A DNA stretch of 36,244 nt from Planctomycetales bacterium (lineage in GTDB: Bacteria; Planctomycetota; Planctomycetia; Pirellulales; Pirellulaceae). Below, one piece after another: positions 8,545 through 17,083 of the stretch. Numbering within the stretch: position 1 is the stretch's first letter; every line of letters starts with the position of its first letter. Position numbers and translations under genes: made by a program. The notes beneath the pieces are model-generated. The model was given only the letters and a program-made list of their open reading frames with translations. It was not told where the DNA came from and searched no databases. Location: assembly GCA_020427005.1 (NCBI GenBank), contig JAGQOY010000057.1:1-36244 (forward strand), given 5' to 3'.

Positions 8545-10428
8545 TCAAGATTGGGTCTGGGCCACAATTGGCAAAGCTGGTGCCGTTAAAGGCACAACAT
8601 CGCTACTGGTGGGATTGGATCTCATCAGAACGGTGTCTACTAAATACGTCAGCAATCGTTGAAGCGGTTCGCAATCAATTTCCAAAATAGCCTCCCTGGC
8701 ACGCTGTTCATGCTTTTCGATCAGTCGATGAGCCTGATCAAAAACTCCTGCCTGACGATAGAGTTTTTCAACTTGCTGAATGCGTTGAGTGTCCGAAAAT
8801 TCGCATTCTGGGTTCACAAGTCCCAATAGTTCGTTTTGCTGTTGCGTTGGCAGCGAAGCAAGAGCCAGCGCCCACAAGACGGTCGGACGTCCGCCCAGTG
8901 TATCTCCACCTGAGGTTAACTTGTTGTGCTGATCTCCTTCCCAATCGCTAAGATCGTTAAGAATCTGAAACGCGACTCCCAGGTTGCGTGCAAAGCTACG
9001 AATTGAATTTTGAATTTCATCAATCGGACCCGCTAGTCTAGCCCCAGTCAGCAACGCCGCTTCAAAGGCGGGAGCAGTTTTCAACGCATAAACTTTCAAG
9101 GCGTCGAGCGGTGTAAGTCGTTTATCATTTGCATCACGCCAGCAAAGTTCGGCGCCCTGCCCTTCGGATAAACGTGTATGGGCATTGGCTAAGAGGTTCA
9201 GGATGTCAGCAGCGCATTCAGCCCCCAATTCCCGAATCTCGCGACTTACCATACGGTAGCCTAGGCCAATCAAGTAGTCACCAACATTGATGGCGCAAGG
9301 TAATCCGAATTGACGATGCATTGTTTCGTGTCCATAGCGGAACCGATCATCATCTTCAATGTCGTCATGTACCAAGCTTGCCTTGTGAAACATTTCGATA
9401 CTAACCGCCGTCCGCAGGATACTGTCCGAGTAGGCAGCCACGACTTCCGCTCCATGTGTCGAGGTTGCTTGCCCGCCACAAAGTGCATCGTAGGTTGCCA
9501 AAGTAATGAAGGGGCGAGAGTATTTTCCTCCTCGGCTGACGAAATCCAGTGCCAAAGCTTCCGTAGCGGCGATTGGATCTAGGGGTTTCAGTTTTTCAGG
9601 TGTAACATCCTGCAGTATCTCAGGCAGTCTAGTAGGAGCGACCAAGCGCCGGTACGTTTCTCCAACGAACAAATCGTTTGCAGCGCGCAACAAGTGAACG
9701 TAGCTACGAGTCTGCTGTATCAATGGCTCGTGCTGCTGTGTGAGCACCATAGTCGATACCCAATCTTCATCTACGCTTGTATTGCGGCAGTCGCTGCTCA
9801 ACAAGGGAACCGCCATACAGGGAATGCCCGCCAACAAGATTTTGTCGATTGCCTTTTCCAACACGTTTAGGCACGCGACACCCACAATTGCATCCACGTA
9901 TCCACTTACAATTATTTTGAGAACTACGGGGGACCCTTCCGCTACCAAAACTTTGTAACCCATCTCTTCGGCCTGAGTTCGAAAGTCGGCAATACTGCAG
10001 GCACCACATTGCTTGCAGTTCATTCCAAATTCGTCGTAATCGGCCGGACATCCCTCGGCATGCTTCAAACAATGAGGCAACAAGAACAATCGGCGGCTGG
10101 GATGCGTGGCTGCTACCTGGTCGCGGTAAAAGGCGCTGGCCAGCATAACCATTGTCCAGCCAACATAGGACTCCGATTGGCCTGCTCTGGTTAACAGTTC
10201 TCGGGCAACCGATTCCATTTGGTCCTTGGTTAGGGGGCAGGACTTATCAAGACGCCGAGCAACCTCCTCACAATGGATCCTTAGTTCATCGCGCAACTGC
10301 CGTGTTGGTGGTACCAACTTCAAATGGCTAGTTTTACGGCCTGATTTGCGTCCTGTCGGCACGGGAACCGATGCTCCCCCCGAACTCGAATCTCCTTGGT
10401 CCTTAAAAGCGGTGGACAATGCTGCCAC
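8545..10428 (-). CDS. DUF116 / trans-isoprenyl diphosphate synthase fusion
   Basis: The protein has 627 residues in two parts. Residues about 90-235 match DUF116: L-L-P-H-C120, C127-P-A, C138-x-x-C141-x-x-C144, G-V-A-C186 and a D-C214-R-N-T. The cysteine spacing suggests a metal or Fe-S site. From about 280 to the end is a class I polyprenyl synthetase: G-K302-Y-S-R305-P for diphosphate binding, first aspartate-rich motif H-D-D-I-E-D-D (354-360), and second motif N-D-L-S-D (491-495). It should condense IPP with allylic diphosphates. A normal synthase is about 320 residues, so the extra N-terminus is a true fusion. The annotated start is GTG; AGGAG touches it directly, so the TTG three codons later (10419, spacing 8) may be the real start. 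It lies 59 bases downstream of the terpene cyclase gene. Confidence 0.9.
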   Translation of the reverse strand: MAALSTAFKDQGDSSSGGASVPVPTGRKSGRKTSHLKLVPPTRQLRDELRIHCEEVARRLDKSCPLTKDQMESVARELLTRAGQSESYVGWTMVMLASAFYRDQVAATHPSRRLFLLPHCLKHAEGCPADYDEFGMNCKQCGACSIADFRTQAEEMGYKVLVAEGSPVVLKIIVSGYVDAIVGVACLNVLEKAIDKILLAGIPCMAVPLLSSDCRNTSVDEDWVSTMVLTQQHEPLIQQTRSYVHLLRAANDLFVGETYRRLVAPTRLPEILQDVTPEKLKPLDPIAATEALALDFVSRGGKYSRPFITLATYDALCGGQATSTHGAEVVAAYSDSILRTAVSIEMFHKASLVHDDIEDDDRFRYGHETMHRQFGLPCAINVGDYLIGLGYRMVSREIRELGAECAADILNLLANAHTRLSEGQGAELCWRDANDKRLTPLDALKVYALKTAPAFEAALLTGARLAGPIDEIQNSIRSFARNLGVAFQILNDLSDWEGDQHNKLTSGGDTLGGRPTVLWALALASLPTQQQNELLGLVNPECEFSDTQRIQQVEKLYRQAGVFDQAHRLIEKHEQRAREAILEIDCEPLQRLLTYLVDTVLMRSNPTSSDVVPLTAPALPIVAQTQS

Positions 10429-10487
10429 TCCTGTCTTGTTGGATAACCACGTTTATCTTTAAGAGTCCAACTGGTTCAACACCAAAC

Positions 10488-12464
10488 TTAACCCTTTGAT
10501 TCCCTGGATGATTCTGATTCTGTTGACGATTCGCCCAAAAAATGACTCATCGCCGCTCCAAGGGCAGAAACTACGAAGATCAGAGGATACAGTTTCTCGT
10601 AATACCATAGCTTGGCAAAGTAAAAACCGATTGGCCATGCAGTATTCAAGCCATCGTTTTGTGCTGCGCCCGCTAACCAGCGACATGCTCGCATTATACT
10701 TGCATCTTCCTTTGGATTACTAGCACAGGCTACCAATCCCTCAACTGCAACGGCAGTTTCCTCAATGGAACTGTAAATAAAGGAAACTTTGTCAGTCTCG
10801 CCAGGATGCATAGTGGACAGGTTTATGGGTGGCCACTGCCGCGTACTGACGCCTCCGCCCCAACCTCCATCGGCATTTTGGGACTTCAGTAGGTACTCCT
10901 TGCCGCGTTGTGCTTCGGGGATATGAGACAAATCTAATAGTCCCCAGGCAAGCAACACACGCCCTGTGCCGTAAACCGGATTGTCCTCCTCGGTACGATC
11001 CTGGTTACCAAACCAAAGTGGCAGCCAACTTCCATCAGGCTGTTGATTGCGTTTTAGAAATTCTTGACCTCGAGATATAGCTTTGCGTATCGACTTCGCA
11101 CTAGGCATTTCATGTTTTGGGTCCTGTTTTAGAAGAGCAGTTTCTATCTCTTCTCGCCGATCTTCCCACACAGCCAATGCACGCATGGCATGAGCTGTCA
11201 AATCGGTTCCACTTCGATCGAAGGGTAGCTGACCCCAACCACGACAAAATGTTGGCCACCCACCATCCCTGTTTTGCAGTCGAATTAGCCAGGCCATCCC
11301 TAAAGCGACTGCCGAAGTCGATTTGTCCGCCAGCGATCGATCGAGAAGATCCTTCAAGTTACATTTTGAAAGTGCAAGTAGTGCGGCCGGTGTGTCGTCG
11401 GCGTCGGGAACTGCCCCGCTAAGATCTGTCCATCCCCAACCACCAGGCTCGGCTCCAGTGAATGGATGCCGTTGCGTATGCTGGCAACTAAGGAGCCACT
11501 CGACTCGATCGTTTTCGCAATCGCGTAGTGTGATAGCGGTAGTATCATTAGGCGACAAATACTCAGCCCCCTGGCTGAGTGCAGAGACAGACAAACTGGT
11601 GACCCAAGTCGCCAAATTGGTATCGATTGGCCAACTGCCGTCGGTTAGGCGAGACTCGAGGATGAACCGCAGACACTCCTTTGAAACCTCCCTCTCCACT
11701 TCCCCAGAGGCGACTAAGCTCATTAGCACAAAGCTGGTTAGGGGGACGGCTTCGAGATACCCACCGCTAGCGGGCTGCATATGCCTCAATACTCGCAAAG
11801 TTGGCTGAATGGCGAGTTTTCGAACTAATCGAATAAGCAGATTACGGGGAGGCAACTGGCGAAATCGCACTTGTCCAATCGCAACCAATGCGGGAATAGC
11901 ATAGCTCACTACTGGCATCTTGGCCCATCGGTAAAAGCTCTGCGGCAGCCACGCGGCCTCAAATGGTAGGGCAGGTACATGGGTCCATGGGATTAGCCCA
12001 GCCAGGGCACAGTTCGTGAGTATAGGAACTACGAATGTCTTGTCCTTGCCATACCTGGCTCTGAGTCCATCCCAACTTCCCTTTTGGTCAACATAACTCC
12101 AACCGCGATCATATTGCTTCGATCGTTCTTCTGCGTAACCGGACAATTTCCAAGCCGCCAGTGCCAACAGAGTCGTAGCAATATTGGAATGGCTTCGATC
12201 CGTGTCTCCCCAGCCTCCATCGATGTTCTGATGCAAACTCAACCAGTTGCAACCCTCTCGTATGGCCTTTGTTACAGCAATGCTTGACTGGCCGGATTTC
12301 GCCACCAATGAAAGAGCGCTAATCGCGGTCGCGGTTGATAGTGCAGAAGTCGATAACTCGCCGACCCAGTGAGAATTATCCACCAATTCTCGCACTAATT
12401 TTTCACGGGCCGCAAGCCATCCAATCCTAAGATCTTCGAGCCATTCTTTTTGCTGCTCTGACAC
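10488..12464 (-). CDS. Squalene-hopene-cyclase-like class II terpene cyclase
   Basis: This 658-residue (alpha/alpha)6-barrel protein has repeated QW-type motifs (Q-N-I-D-G-G-W-G at 79-86, D-G-S-W near 275, G-G-W-G-W at 341-345, Q-N-R-D-G-G-W near 397, P-D-G-S-W, and N-A-D-G-G-W-G near the end). The catalytic acid motif D-A-D-D at 354-357, in P-D-A-D-D-T-P-A-A-L-L-A-L, corresponds to the DxDD that protonates squalene or another prenyl chain. Length is in the SHC range (about 630-720). A C-terminal hydrophobic stretch (L-Y-P-L-I-F-V-V-S-A-L-G-A-A) suggests membrane attachment. No hpnCDE or other hopanoid genes flank it. The neighbour is a prenyl diphosphate synthase, so the substrate could be squalene or a different polyprenyl compound. 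The start is GTG without a strong ribosome binding site. Confidence 0.88.
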   Translation of the reverse strand: MSEQQKEWLEDLRIGWLAAREKLVRELVDNSHWVGELSTSALSTATAISALSLVAKSGQSSIAVTKAIREGCNWLSLHQNIDGGWGDTDRSHSNIATTLLALAAWKLSGYAEERSKQYDRGWSYVDQKGSWDGLRARYGKDKTFVVPILTNCALAGLIPWTHVPALPFEAAWLPQSFYRWAKMPVVSYAIPALVAIGQVRFRQLPPRNLLIRLVRKLAIQPTLRVLRHMQPASGGYLEAVPLTSFVLMSLVASGEVEREVSKECLRFILESRLTDGSWPIDTNLATWVTSLSVSALSQGAEYLSPNDTTAITLRDCENDRVEWLLSCQHTQRHPFTGAEPGGWGWTDLSGAVPDADDTPAALLALSKCNLKDLLDRSLADKSTSAVALGMAWLIRLQNRDGGWPTFCRGWGQLPFDRSGTDLTAHAMRALAVWEDRREEIETALLKQDPKHEMPSAKSIRKAISRGQEFLKRNQQPDGSWLPLWFGNQDRTEEDNPVYGTGRVLLAWGLLDLSHIPEAQRGKEYLLKSQNADGGWGGGVSTRQWPPINLSTMHPGETDKVSFIYSSIEETAVAVEGLVACASNPKEDASIMRACRWLAGAAQNDGLNTAWPIGFYFAKLWYYEKLYPLIFVVSALGAAMSHFLGESSTESESSRESKG

Positions 12465-12517
12465 GTGACTACTTTTGAATCATTGGAGAATTTTGCCGTG
12501 AAAATACATACGCAAGC

Positions 12518-12949
12518 CTATCTCCTTCTACGACTTCGTCGAGGCGCGCCTCGCTTGGCCTTTTGAGGTATTGGCATTAACCACAATATTAATCCAGCGG
12601 CTCCTAGAATAGCTAAGGGTATGCCAATGGGCACTGGTCGAAATTCAACGATTGGAACTTCCGTCATTTGACTATTTTCAACGGAGTTGCCTTCCTGCAC
12701 CTGGCCATTTTCGGAACTAATCACTTGCCCCCATGGCAAACTCGGCGTCGGTTCAATTGTAGAATTGCCTTGCTGAGAATTTTCGATTGGGCCTGCCTGA
12801 GCTGCTGGCTCTTGTTCTTGACCGGACGTCCACTGGGAGCCGGTTGGTTTCTTAACCCGAACTTGTCTGGTTTGCGTAACAGCCGCGGCCAATCCCAAGA
12901 ATATGGCCGTTACAAAAAGGATTAAGCCAACCAGCTTCAATTGTTGCAC
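12518..12949 (-). CDS. Small membrane protein, function unknown
   Basis: The 143-residue product has a hydrophobic N-terminal helix (about residues 5-25, L-V-G-L-I-L-F-V-T-A-I-F), a polar Gln/Glu/Ser/Pro-rich linker of about 80 residues, a second helix (about 107-126, I-P-L-A-I-L-G-A-A-G-L-I-L-W-L) and a strongly basic tail (R-R-S-R-R-R-R). This predicts two membrane spans with the linker outside and the basic tail in the cytoplasm. The GTG start has AAAGGGA about nine bases upstream. It sits between the SDR (46-base gap) and the terpene cyclase (53-base gap) on the same strand, so it is probably in the same transcript. I do not recognise the family. Confidence 0.65.
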   Translation of the reverse strand: MQQLKLVGLILFVTAIFLGLAAAVTQTRQVRVKKPTGSQWTSGQEQEPAAQAGPIENSQQGNSTIEPTPSLPWGQVISSENGQVQEGNSVENSQMTEVPIVEFRPVPIGIPLAILGAAGLILWLMPIPQKAKRGAPRRSRRRR

Positions 12950-12995
12950 GGAGAGCTATCCCTTTTTTGGAGTTAGGTGGGATGGAGGAACCCAC

Positions 12996-13718
12996 TTAAT
13001 ACCATCCTTGCGACAATGGTTTGATGATAACTTCAGGTACATGCACGCCAGCAGGCAGGGCTAGGATGCTGAGCACTAGATCAGCAACATGCTGAGGTTG
13101 TAGGATCCGCTGTTTGTGCTCGTCAGAGACTGGCGCAGGACGCTGTTCCAAGAGCGGAGTATTTACTTCGCCAGGATAGAGATTGGTAACGCGAACGCCA
13201 TCCGGTGCAACCTCGTTGGCGACGCAAGTTCCCAGTGCGGTCATTGCAAACTTGCTTGCCGAGTAGGCAATACCTCCCAGTGCAATCGCCCTCTTCCCAG
13301 CGATACTCGACACATTCAATATAGTACCGCTCTTCCTCGCTCGCATGCCTGGCAAAACAGCTAGCATGCAGTTGTAGGCTCCGGTTGCATTAATGGCCAT
13401 AATTTGGTCCCATTGCTCCGGAGCCATGTCGGCGATACTGCGATTCTTGATATTGATTCCTGCCGCGTTCACCAAAAAATCGATATCTACAAGCTCTCCT
13501 AACGCCCATTTAAAAAACTCATTAACGCTAGCACGATCCGCCACGTCAATTATATGGGATTGGATGTCGGTATTCGCCGAAGTTTCATCCAGTGCTTCTT
13601 GGCGACGGCCACCGATGACAACTTGGGCTCCAGCAGCCGCCAGAGATCTCGCTACGGCTTGTCCGATACCGGTTCCACCTCCAACCACGACCACTTTTTT
13701 GCCTACAAATTGACTCAT
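12996..13718 (-). CDS. Short-chain dehydrogenase/reductase
   Basis: This 240-residue classical SDR has the cofactor motif G-G-G-T-G-I-G (13-19), N-A-A-G (84-87), the structural N110, catalytic S138, and Y152-S-A-S-K156. The G-R-R after the second strand favours NADP(H). It oxidises or reduces an alcohol/ketone in the cytoplasm; the substrate cannot be deduced. It lies between ferrochelatase (140-base gap) and the small membrane protein (46-base gap). Its place just upstream of the terpene cyclase and prenyl synthase makes a tailoring step on an isoprenoid plausible but unproven. Length and all catalytic residues are normal. Confidence 0.9.
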   Translation of the reverse strand: MSQFVGKKVVVVGGGTGIGQAVARSLAAAGAQVVIGGRRQEALDETSANTDIQSHIIDVADRASVNEFFKWALGELVDIDFLVNAAGINIKNRSIADMAPEQWDQIMAINATGAYNCMLAVLPGMRARKSGTILNVSSIAGKRAIALGGIAYSASKFAMTALGTCVANEVAPDGVRVTNLYPGEVNTPLLEQRPAPVSDEHKQRILQPQHVADLVLSILALPAGVHVPEVIIKPLSQGWY

Positions 13719-13858
13719 TAAGAACTCCGAATCTCAAGAAGGATAATTATTCGACTAACTTTTAGACGGCCTGCTCAAGTTCGACGTGAAACTTGGTTTC
13801 GATATCAACCGAGCTTGTCATGGAAATTGTCAGAGATTTTTGAAGCGGCGGGTTAAGT

Positions 13859-14884
13859 TTAACGCGAGAGCCGAGGATACAAACAACAATCGTCAGGACA
13901 GCGGTCCGGCAATGCAGGGCCTTGTCCCACAAAACGTCGCGCTGTTCCTAGAACGCGTTCACTTATCAGTTCGCAAATCATGCGTACAAAGAACTCATTC
14001 GTTCCAACAGTTTGGACTCGCGAAAATTCAATGTCCAAGTCCTGACAGACGCTCTTCGCCTCCGTATCCAGGTCGTAAAGTACTTCCATATGATCAGATA
14101 CGAATCCAAGCGGGACCACGACACAACGTTTGGTCTGTCCAGAGCTTGCCAAAGCTCTAATGCGATCGCAAATGTCTGGTTCCAACCAGGGCTGGGTAGG
14201 AGGTCCACTTCGGCTTTGGTAAACAACCTCCCATCCGGATACACCACATTGTTGGGCAATCAGGCCGGCTGCTTCGTGAAGCTGCTGTTGGTAATGGCAG
14301 TGTTCGCTCATAGACATGGGGATGCTATGGGCCGAGAACAAAACCAATGATTCAGGCTGTTTGGACTCGGCCAAAGCGGTCTGAAGTAACTGAACCTGAG
14401 CTTCGATGAACAGCGGATGATTAAAACCATTGCGAACCTTTTCAATCTCCGGAGGCAGGCCCTGCTTTTCTTCCATTACCTCCTTTCGAGCTTCTGCAAT
14501 ATTCTCGCGATACTGTCGACAGCCCGAATAGCTGCTAAAGATACTCGTAAAAAAAGCTAACGAGCGTTTGCGACCATCGTTCCGCATTGTTCGGAGTGTA
14601 TCTGCAAGTAAAGGATGCCAATTTCGATTGCCCCAATAAATTGGCAAGTCGATTCCGTATTCGGGCAACTTGGATCTGATTGCTTGTAAGAGGTTGCGAT
14701 TTTGCTCGTTGATGGGGCTCACGCCTCCCAAATGCATATAATGATCTGCAACTTCAAGCTTTCTTTCAGGAGGTACCGGCTTACCACGCAATACATTTTC
14801 CAGAAATGGCATGACATCATCTGGACCTTCGGGGCCGCCAAAGGATACCAGCAACAATGAGTCAAACTCTAACTCCGAACTCAC
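13859..14884 (-). CDS. hemH: Ferrochelatase (protoporphyrin or coproporphyrin type)
   Basis: The 341-residue protein has the ferrochelatase signature: L-L-V-S-F-G-G-P-E-G at the start, catalytic H186 in F-S-A-H-S-I-P and E267 in G-F-V-S-D-H-M-E-V-L-Y-D-L-D. It inserts Fe2+ into the porphyrin in the last or penultimate step of heme synthesis. The S-x-x-x-C-R-Q-Y-R-E-N-I segment resembles the Gram-positive/actinobacterial (coproporphyrin) branch, but I cannot settle which substrate is used. The C-terminus carries C329, C333 and C334 (R-C-P-D-D-C-C), which could be a metal or Fe-S ligand group. The GTG start is backed by AGGAA seven bases upstream. It leads the minus-strand block containing the terpene genes, but the 140-base gap to the SDR leaves co-transcription open. 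Confidence 0.93.
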   Translation of the reverse strand: MSSELEFDSLLLVSFGGPEGPDDVMPFLENVLRGKPVPPERKLEVADHYMHLGGVSPINEQNRNLLQAIRSKLPEYGIDLPIYWGNRNWHPLLADTLRTMRNDGRKRSLAFFTSIFSSYSGCRQYRENIAEARKEVMEEKQGLPPEIEKVRNGFNHPLFIEAQVQLLQTALAESKQPESLVLFSAHSIPMSMSEHCHYQQQLHEAAGLIAQQCGVSGWEVVYQSRSGPPTQPWLEPDICDRIRALASSGQTKRCVVVPLGFVSDHMEVLYDLDTEAKSVCQDLDIEFSRVQTVGTNEFFVRMICELISERVLGTARRFVGQGPALPDRCPDDCCLYPRLSR

Positions 14885-15083
14885 AAGTACATTCCTAACA
14901 AATTATTCCTTAACATTCTGTTGATAGTCCCGAGAGTGAGAACCATTTACGAGAGTAATGACCTAGACTCGGTGAACTTCACCCCAGAGAATTTGTTATC
15001 AACTGGTTTACTCGAGCGTTCAAGAATCGCGAGAATCCGGCAAGTAACTGAAACAAGTCCCATTCATTGCCCCGAGGCGTCGC

Positions 15084-15452
15084 CTAGAAAATTCCAAGTT
15101 GATCACGAGCAATTTCCGTCATCATGTCTTGGGTCCAAGGCGGATACATGACGACTTTGATGTCGACTTGCGCGACTTGCTCCATGCCCTCCAGAACCGA
15201 GCGACTGTTTCCAATTAGTTGCGGACCAGCCGGGCACATGGGACTGGTCAAAGTCATTTCAACCGCAACATCGTATTTGCCGTCCATTTCGCCAGGCTTA
15301 ATGTCTACTACATAAATCAATCCTAAGTCCACAATATTAACAAACAGTTCTGGATCAATTACTTGCTTTAATGCCTCGCGAACATGCTGTTCGGTCAGTT
15401 CTCCTGCAGCCGGCACAGGCACCTCGCGGGAAGTATTGTTTTCTGCGTCCAT
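15084..15452 (-). CDS. DUF59/MIP18 family Fe-S assembly factor (SufT-like)
   Basis: The 122-residue product is a single DUF59 domain: I-D-P-E (32-35), N-I-V-D-L-G-L-I-Y (39-47), and M-T-L-T-S-P-M-C73-P-A-G with the conserved reactive cysteine. The family helps mature Fe-S proteins (SufT, PaaD, eukaryotic MIP18). The N-terminal 20 residues are a polar extension. It is 200 bases upstream of ferrochelatase on the same strand, an association that makes sense as iron cofactor metabolism, though the spacing may hold a separate promoter. Confidence 0.9.
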   Translation of the reverse strand: MDAENNTSREVPVPAAGELTEQHVREALKQVIDPELFVNIVDLGLIYVVDIKPGEMDGKYDVAVEMTLTSPMCPAGPQLIGNSRSVLEGMEQVAQVDIKVVMYPPWTQDMMTEIARDQLGIF

Positions 15453-15715
15453 CGATTATCGCTCAATTCTCATTTATCATTACTAACCTCAAATGCTGCA
15501 CATCCGGGAACATAAGATCCAATTGTAATCGACTCGCCCGATGTGCGACATTTACCCTATCCTAGCCTGACTTGCCTTACCCATCTACCCGGTCGAAATT
15601 AGGGTCTCATGCTTGAAGATATTCCAAGTTGCATACCACGCCCGAAACTGAATGCTCTGCAATACGAAAAACAGGAAAAAAGGGAATTGAATTTGGTTGC
15701 CATTTGCCAACTCGA

Positions 15716-17083
15716 TTATTCCAATTCTTCGATCCAGGCCTGATGTAAAGCTTCCAACTCCGCAACCTTTTCTGGATTGGTGGCCGCCAGATTTTGCATT
15801 TCAGAAACATCTTGGCCAAGATTTACCAAGAAAAGCCTATCCTCATCCCCAATCGTCGCTTTGTTACTCGTATCGTTTGGATTCCCGATGAGTTTCCAAT
15901 CTCCTTTGCGCACCGCCCACTGTGGATTCTTGGCGCCTCCACCACTCTGCCAGTGAAAAACATTGTGCGAGGTTGGCGAAGAGTCGCTCTTTAGGACCGG
16001 AACCATACTTTTGCCATCTAACCTATGATTTGGCAGGGGGATTCCACATAGTTCAGCAACCGTGGGATACCAGTCGCAAGCAGTAACCATTTGGTCTCTT
16101 ACTTCGCCAGAGGGAATTTGTCCTGGCCAGGAGACGATGGCCGGAACACGAATACCTCCTTCGAACAAGCTGAATTTCGCACCACGATATGGCCCGGCAC
16201 TTCCACCTCCTGAAAATGTTCTTTCTTCTTGCGAATGCCCGTGATCCGATTGAAAAATGACTATCGTGTTTTCTCTCAAGCCAAGATCATCCAGCTTAGA
16301 AAGCAGTCGCCCAATCATCTCATCGGCGGTGGATACAAAGGCCGCATACATCTGACGTGGCTGCGGCAAATGCGAGTAGTGTTTTCTCCACTTCTCAAGT
16401 CCCTGCAGAGGATAATGAGGTAGATTGATAGCCCAATACATAAAAAACGGTCTATCACGACTCTCCTCCATAAACTGATGAGCTTGAGAAACCATGAGTT
16501 CTGGGAAATATTGACCATCACGAAAAACTTCCTCGCCATTAAGCCACAGGTCATGACGGTTTGGCCCCTGCCAATAGAAAAAGTGACTGTAGTTGTCAAT
16601 ACAACCACCCATATGCCCAAATGTGAAATCAAACCCCTGACCGTTTGGCATCGTGGCTGGCGTGTAACCCAGATGCCACTTGCCAACATGGGCGGTCGCA
16701 TATCCGGCAGATTTCATCATCTCTGCAAACGTAACTTGGTCACTCGGCATTCCATCATGCCCGTGCTGGGAAGATACGTTGCCGGGTACGCCAGCCCGTT
16801 GAGGGACTCGCCCAGTCATGAGCGCTGCACGTGAGGGAGAGCAGACCGGAGCGGCTGAGTAGAACTGAGTAAATCGTATTCCATTACCTGCCAACGCGTC
16901 CATGTTAGGCGTCGTCAGATCAGTTGCCCCGTAGCAATTCATGTCAACTGACCCCTGATCGTCGGTATAAATCAGAATGACATTTGGCTTGCCTTCAGCG
17001 AATGCAGGCAGTTCAAACCAACATCCCAGAACACATGGTATCAGTGTCCAATGGGCAAGCTTGTAAGTTAAGAAACTGTTCAT
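15716..17083 (-). CDS. Secreted type I (formylglycine) sulfatase
   Basis: The 455-residue protein has a signal peptide (about residues 1-29, ending A-F-A-E), metal-binding D41-D42 in Y-T-D-D-Q-G, and the formylglycine motif C81-S-P-S-R in A-A-P-V-C-S-P-S-R. Further on are the conserved G-K-W-H-L-G and S-D-H-G-H-S. It hydrolyses sulfate esters in the periplasm or outside the cell, probably on algal polysaccharides; C81 must be converted to formylglycine by a sulfatase-modifying enzyme not encoded here. The stop comes right after E-E-L-E, slightly shorter than many relatives, which often continue with a Pro/Trp tail. A weak GGAT lies before the ATG. Confidence 0.93.
   Translation of the reverse strand: MNSFLTYKLAHWTLIPCVLGCWFELPAFAEGKPNVILIYTDDQGSVDMNCYGATDLTTPNMDALAGNGIRFTQFYSAAPVCSPSRAALMTGRVPQRAGVPGNVSSQHGHDGMPSDQVTFAEMMKSAGYATAHVGKWHLGYTPATMPNGQGFDFTFGHMGGCIDNYSHFFYWQGPNRHDLWLNGEEVFRDGQYFPELMVSQAHQFMEESRDRPFFMYWAINLPHYPLQGLEKWRKHYSHLPQPRQMYAAFVSTADEMIGRLLSKLDDLGLRENTIVIFQSDHGHSQEERTFSGGGSAGPYRGAKFSLFEGGIRVPAIVSWPGQIPSGEVRDQMVTACDWYPTVAELCGIPLPNHRLDGKSMVPVLKSDSSPTSHNVFHWQSGGGAKNPQWAVRKGDWKLIGNPNDTSNKATIGDEDRLFLVNLGQDVSEMQNLAATNPEKVAELEALHQAWIEELE

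Noticed and set aside
11323..11808. 161-codon plus-strand frame
   Set aside because: It is antisense to the terpene cyclase at the DxDD region and shows no domain.
15607..15819. Frame that could extend the sulfatase C-terminus by a frameshift (W-Q-P-N-S-I-P-F-F-P)
   Set aside because: The sulfatase already has a plausible full length and end; the extension has no clear homology to the usual sulfatase tail, so no frameshift is called.
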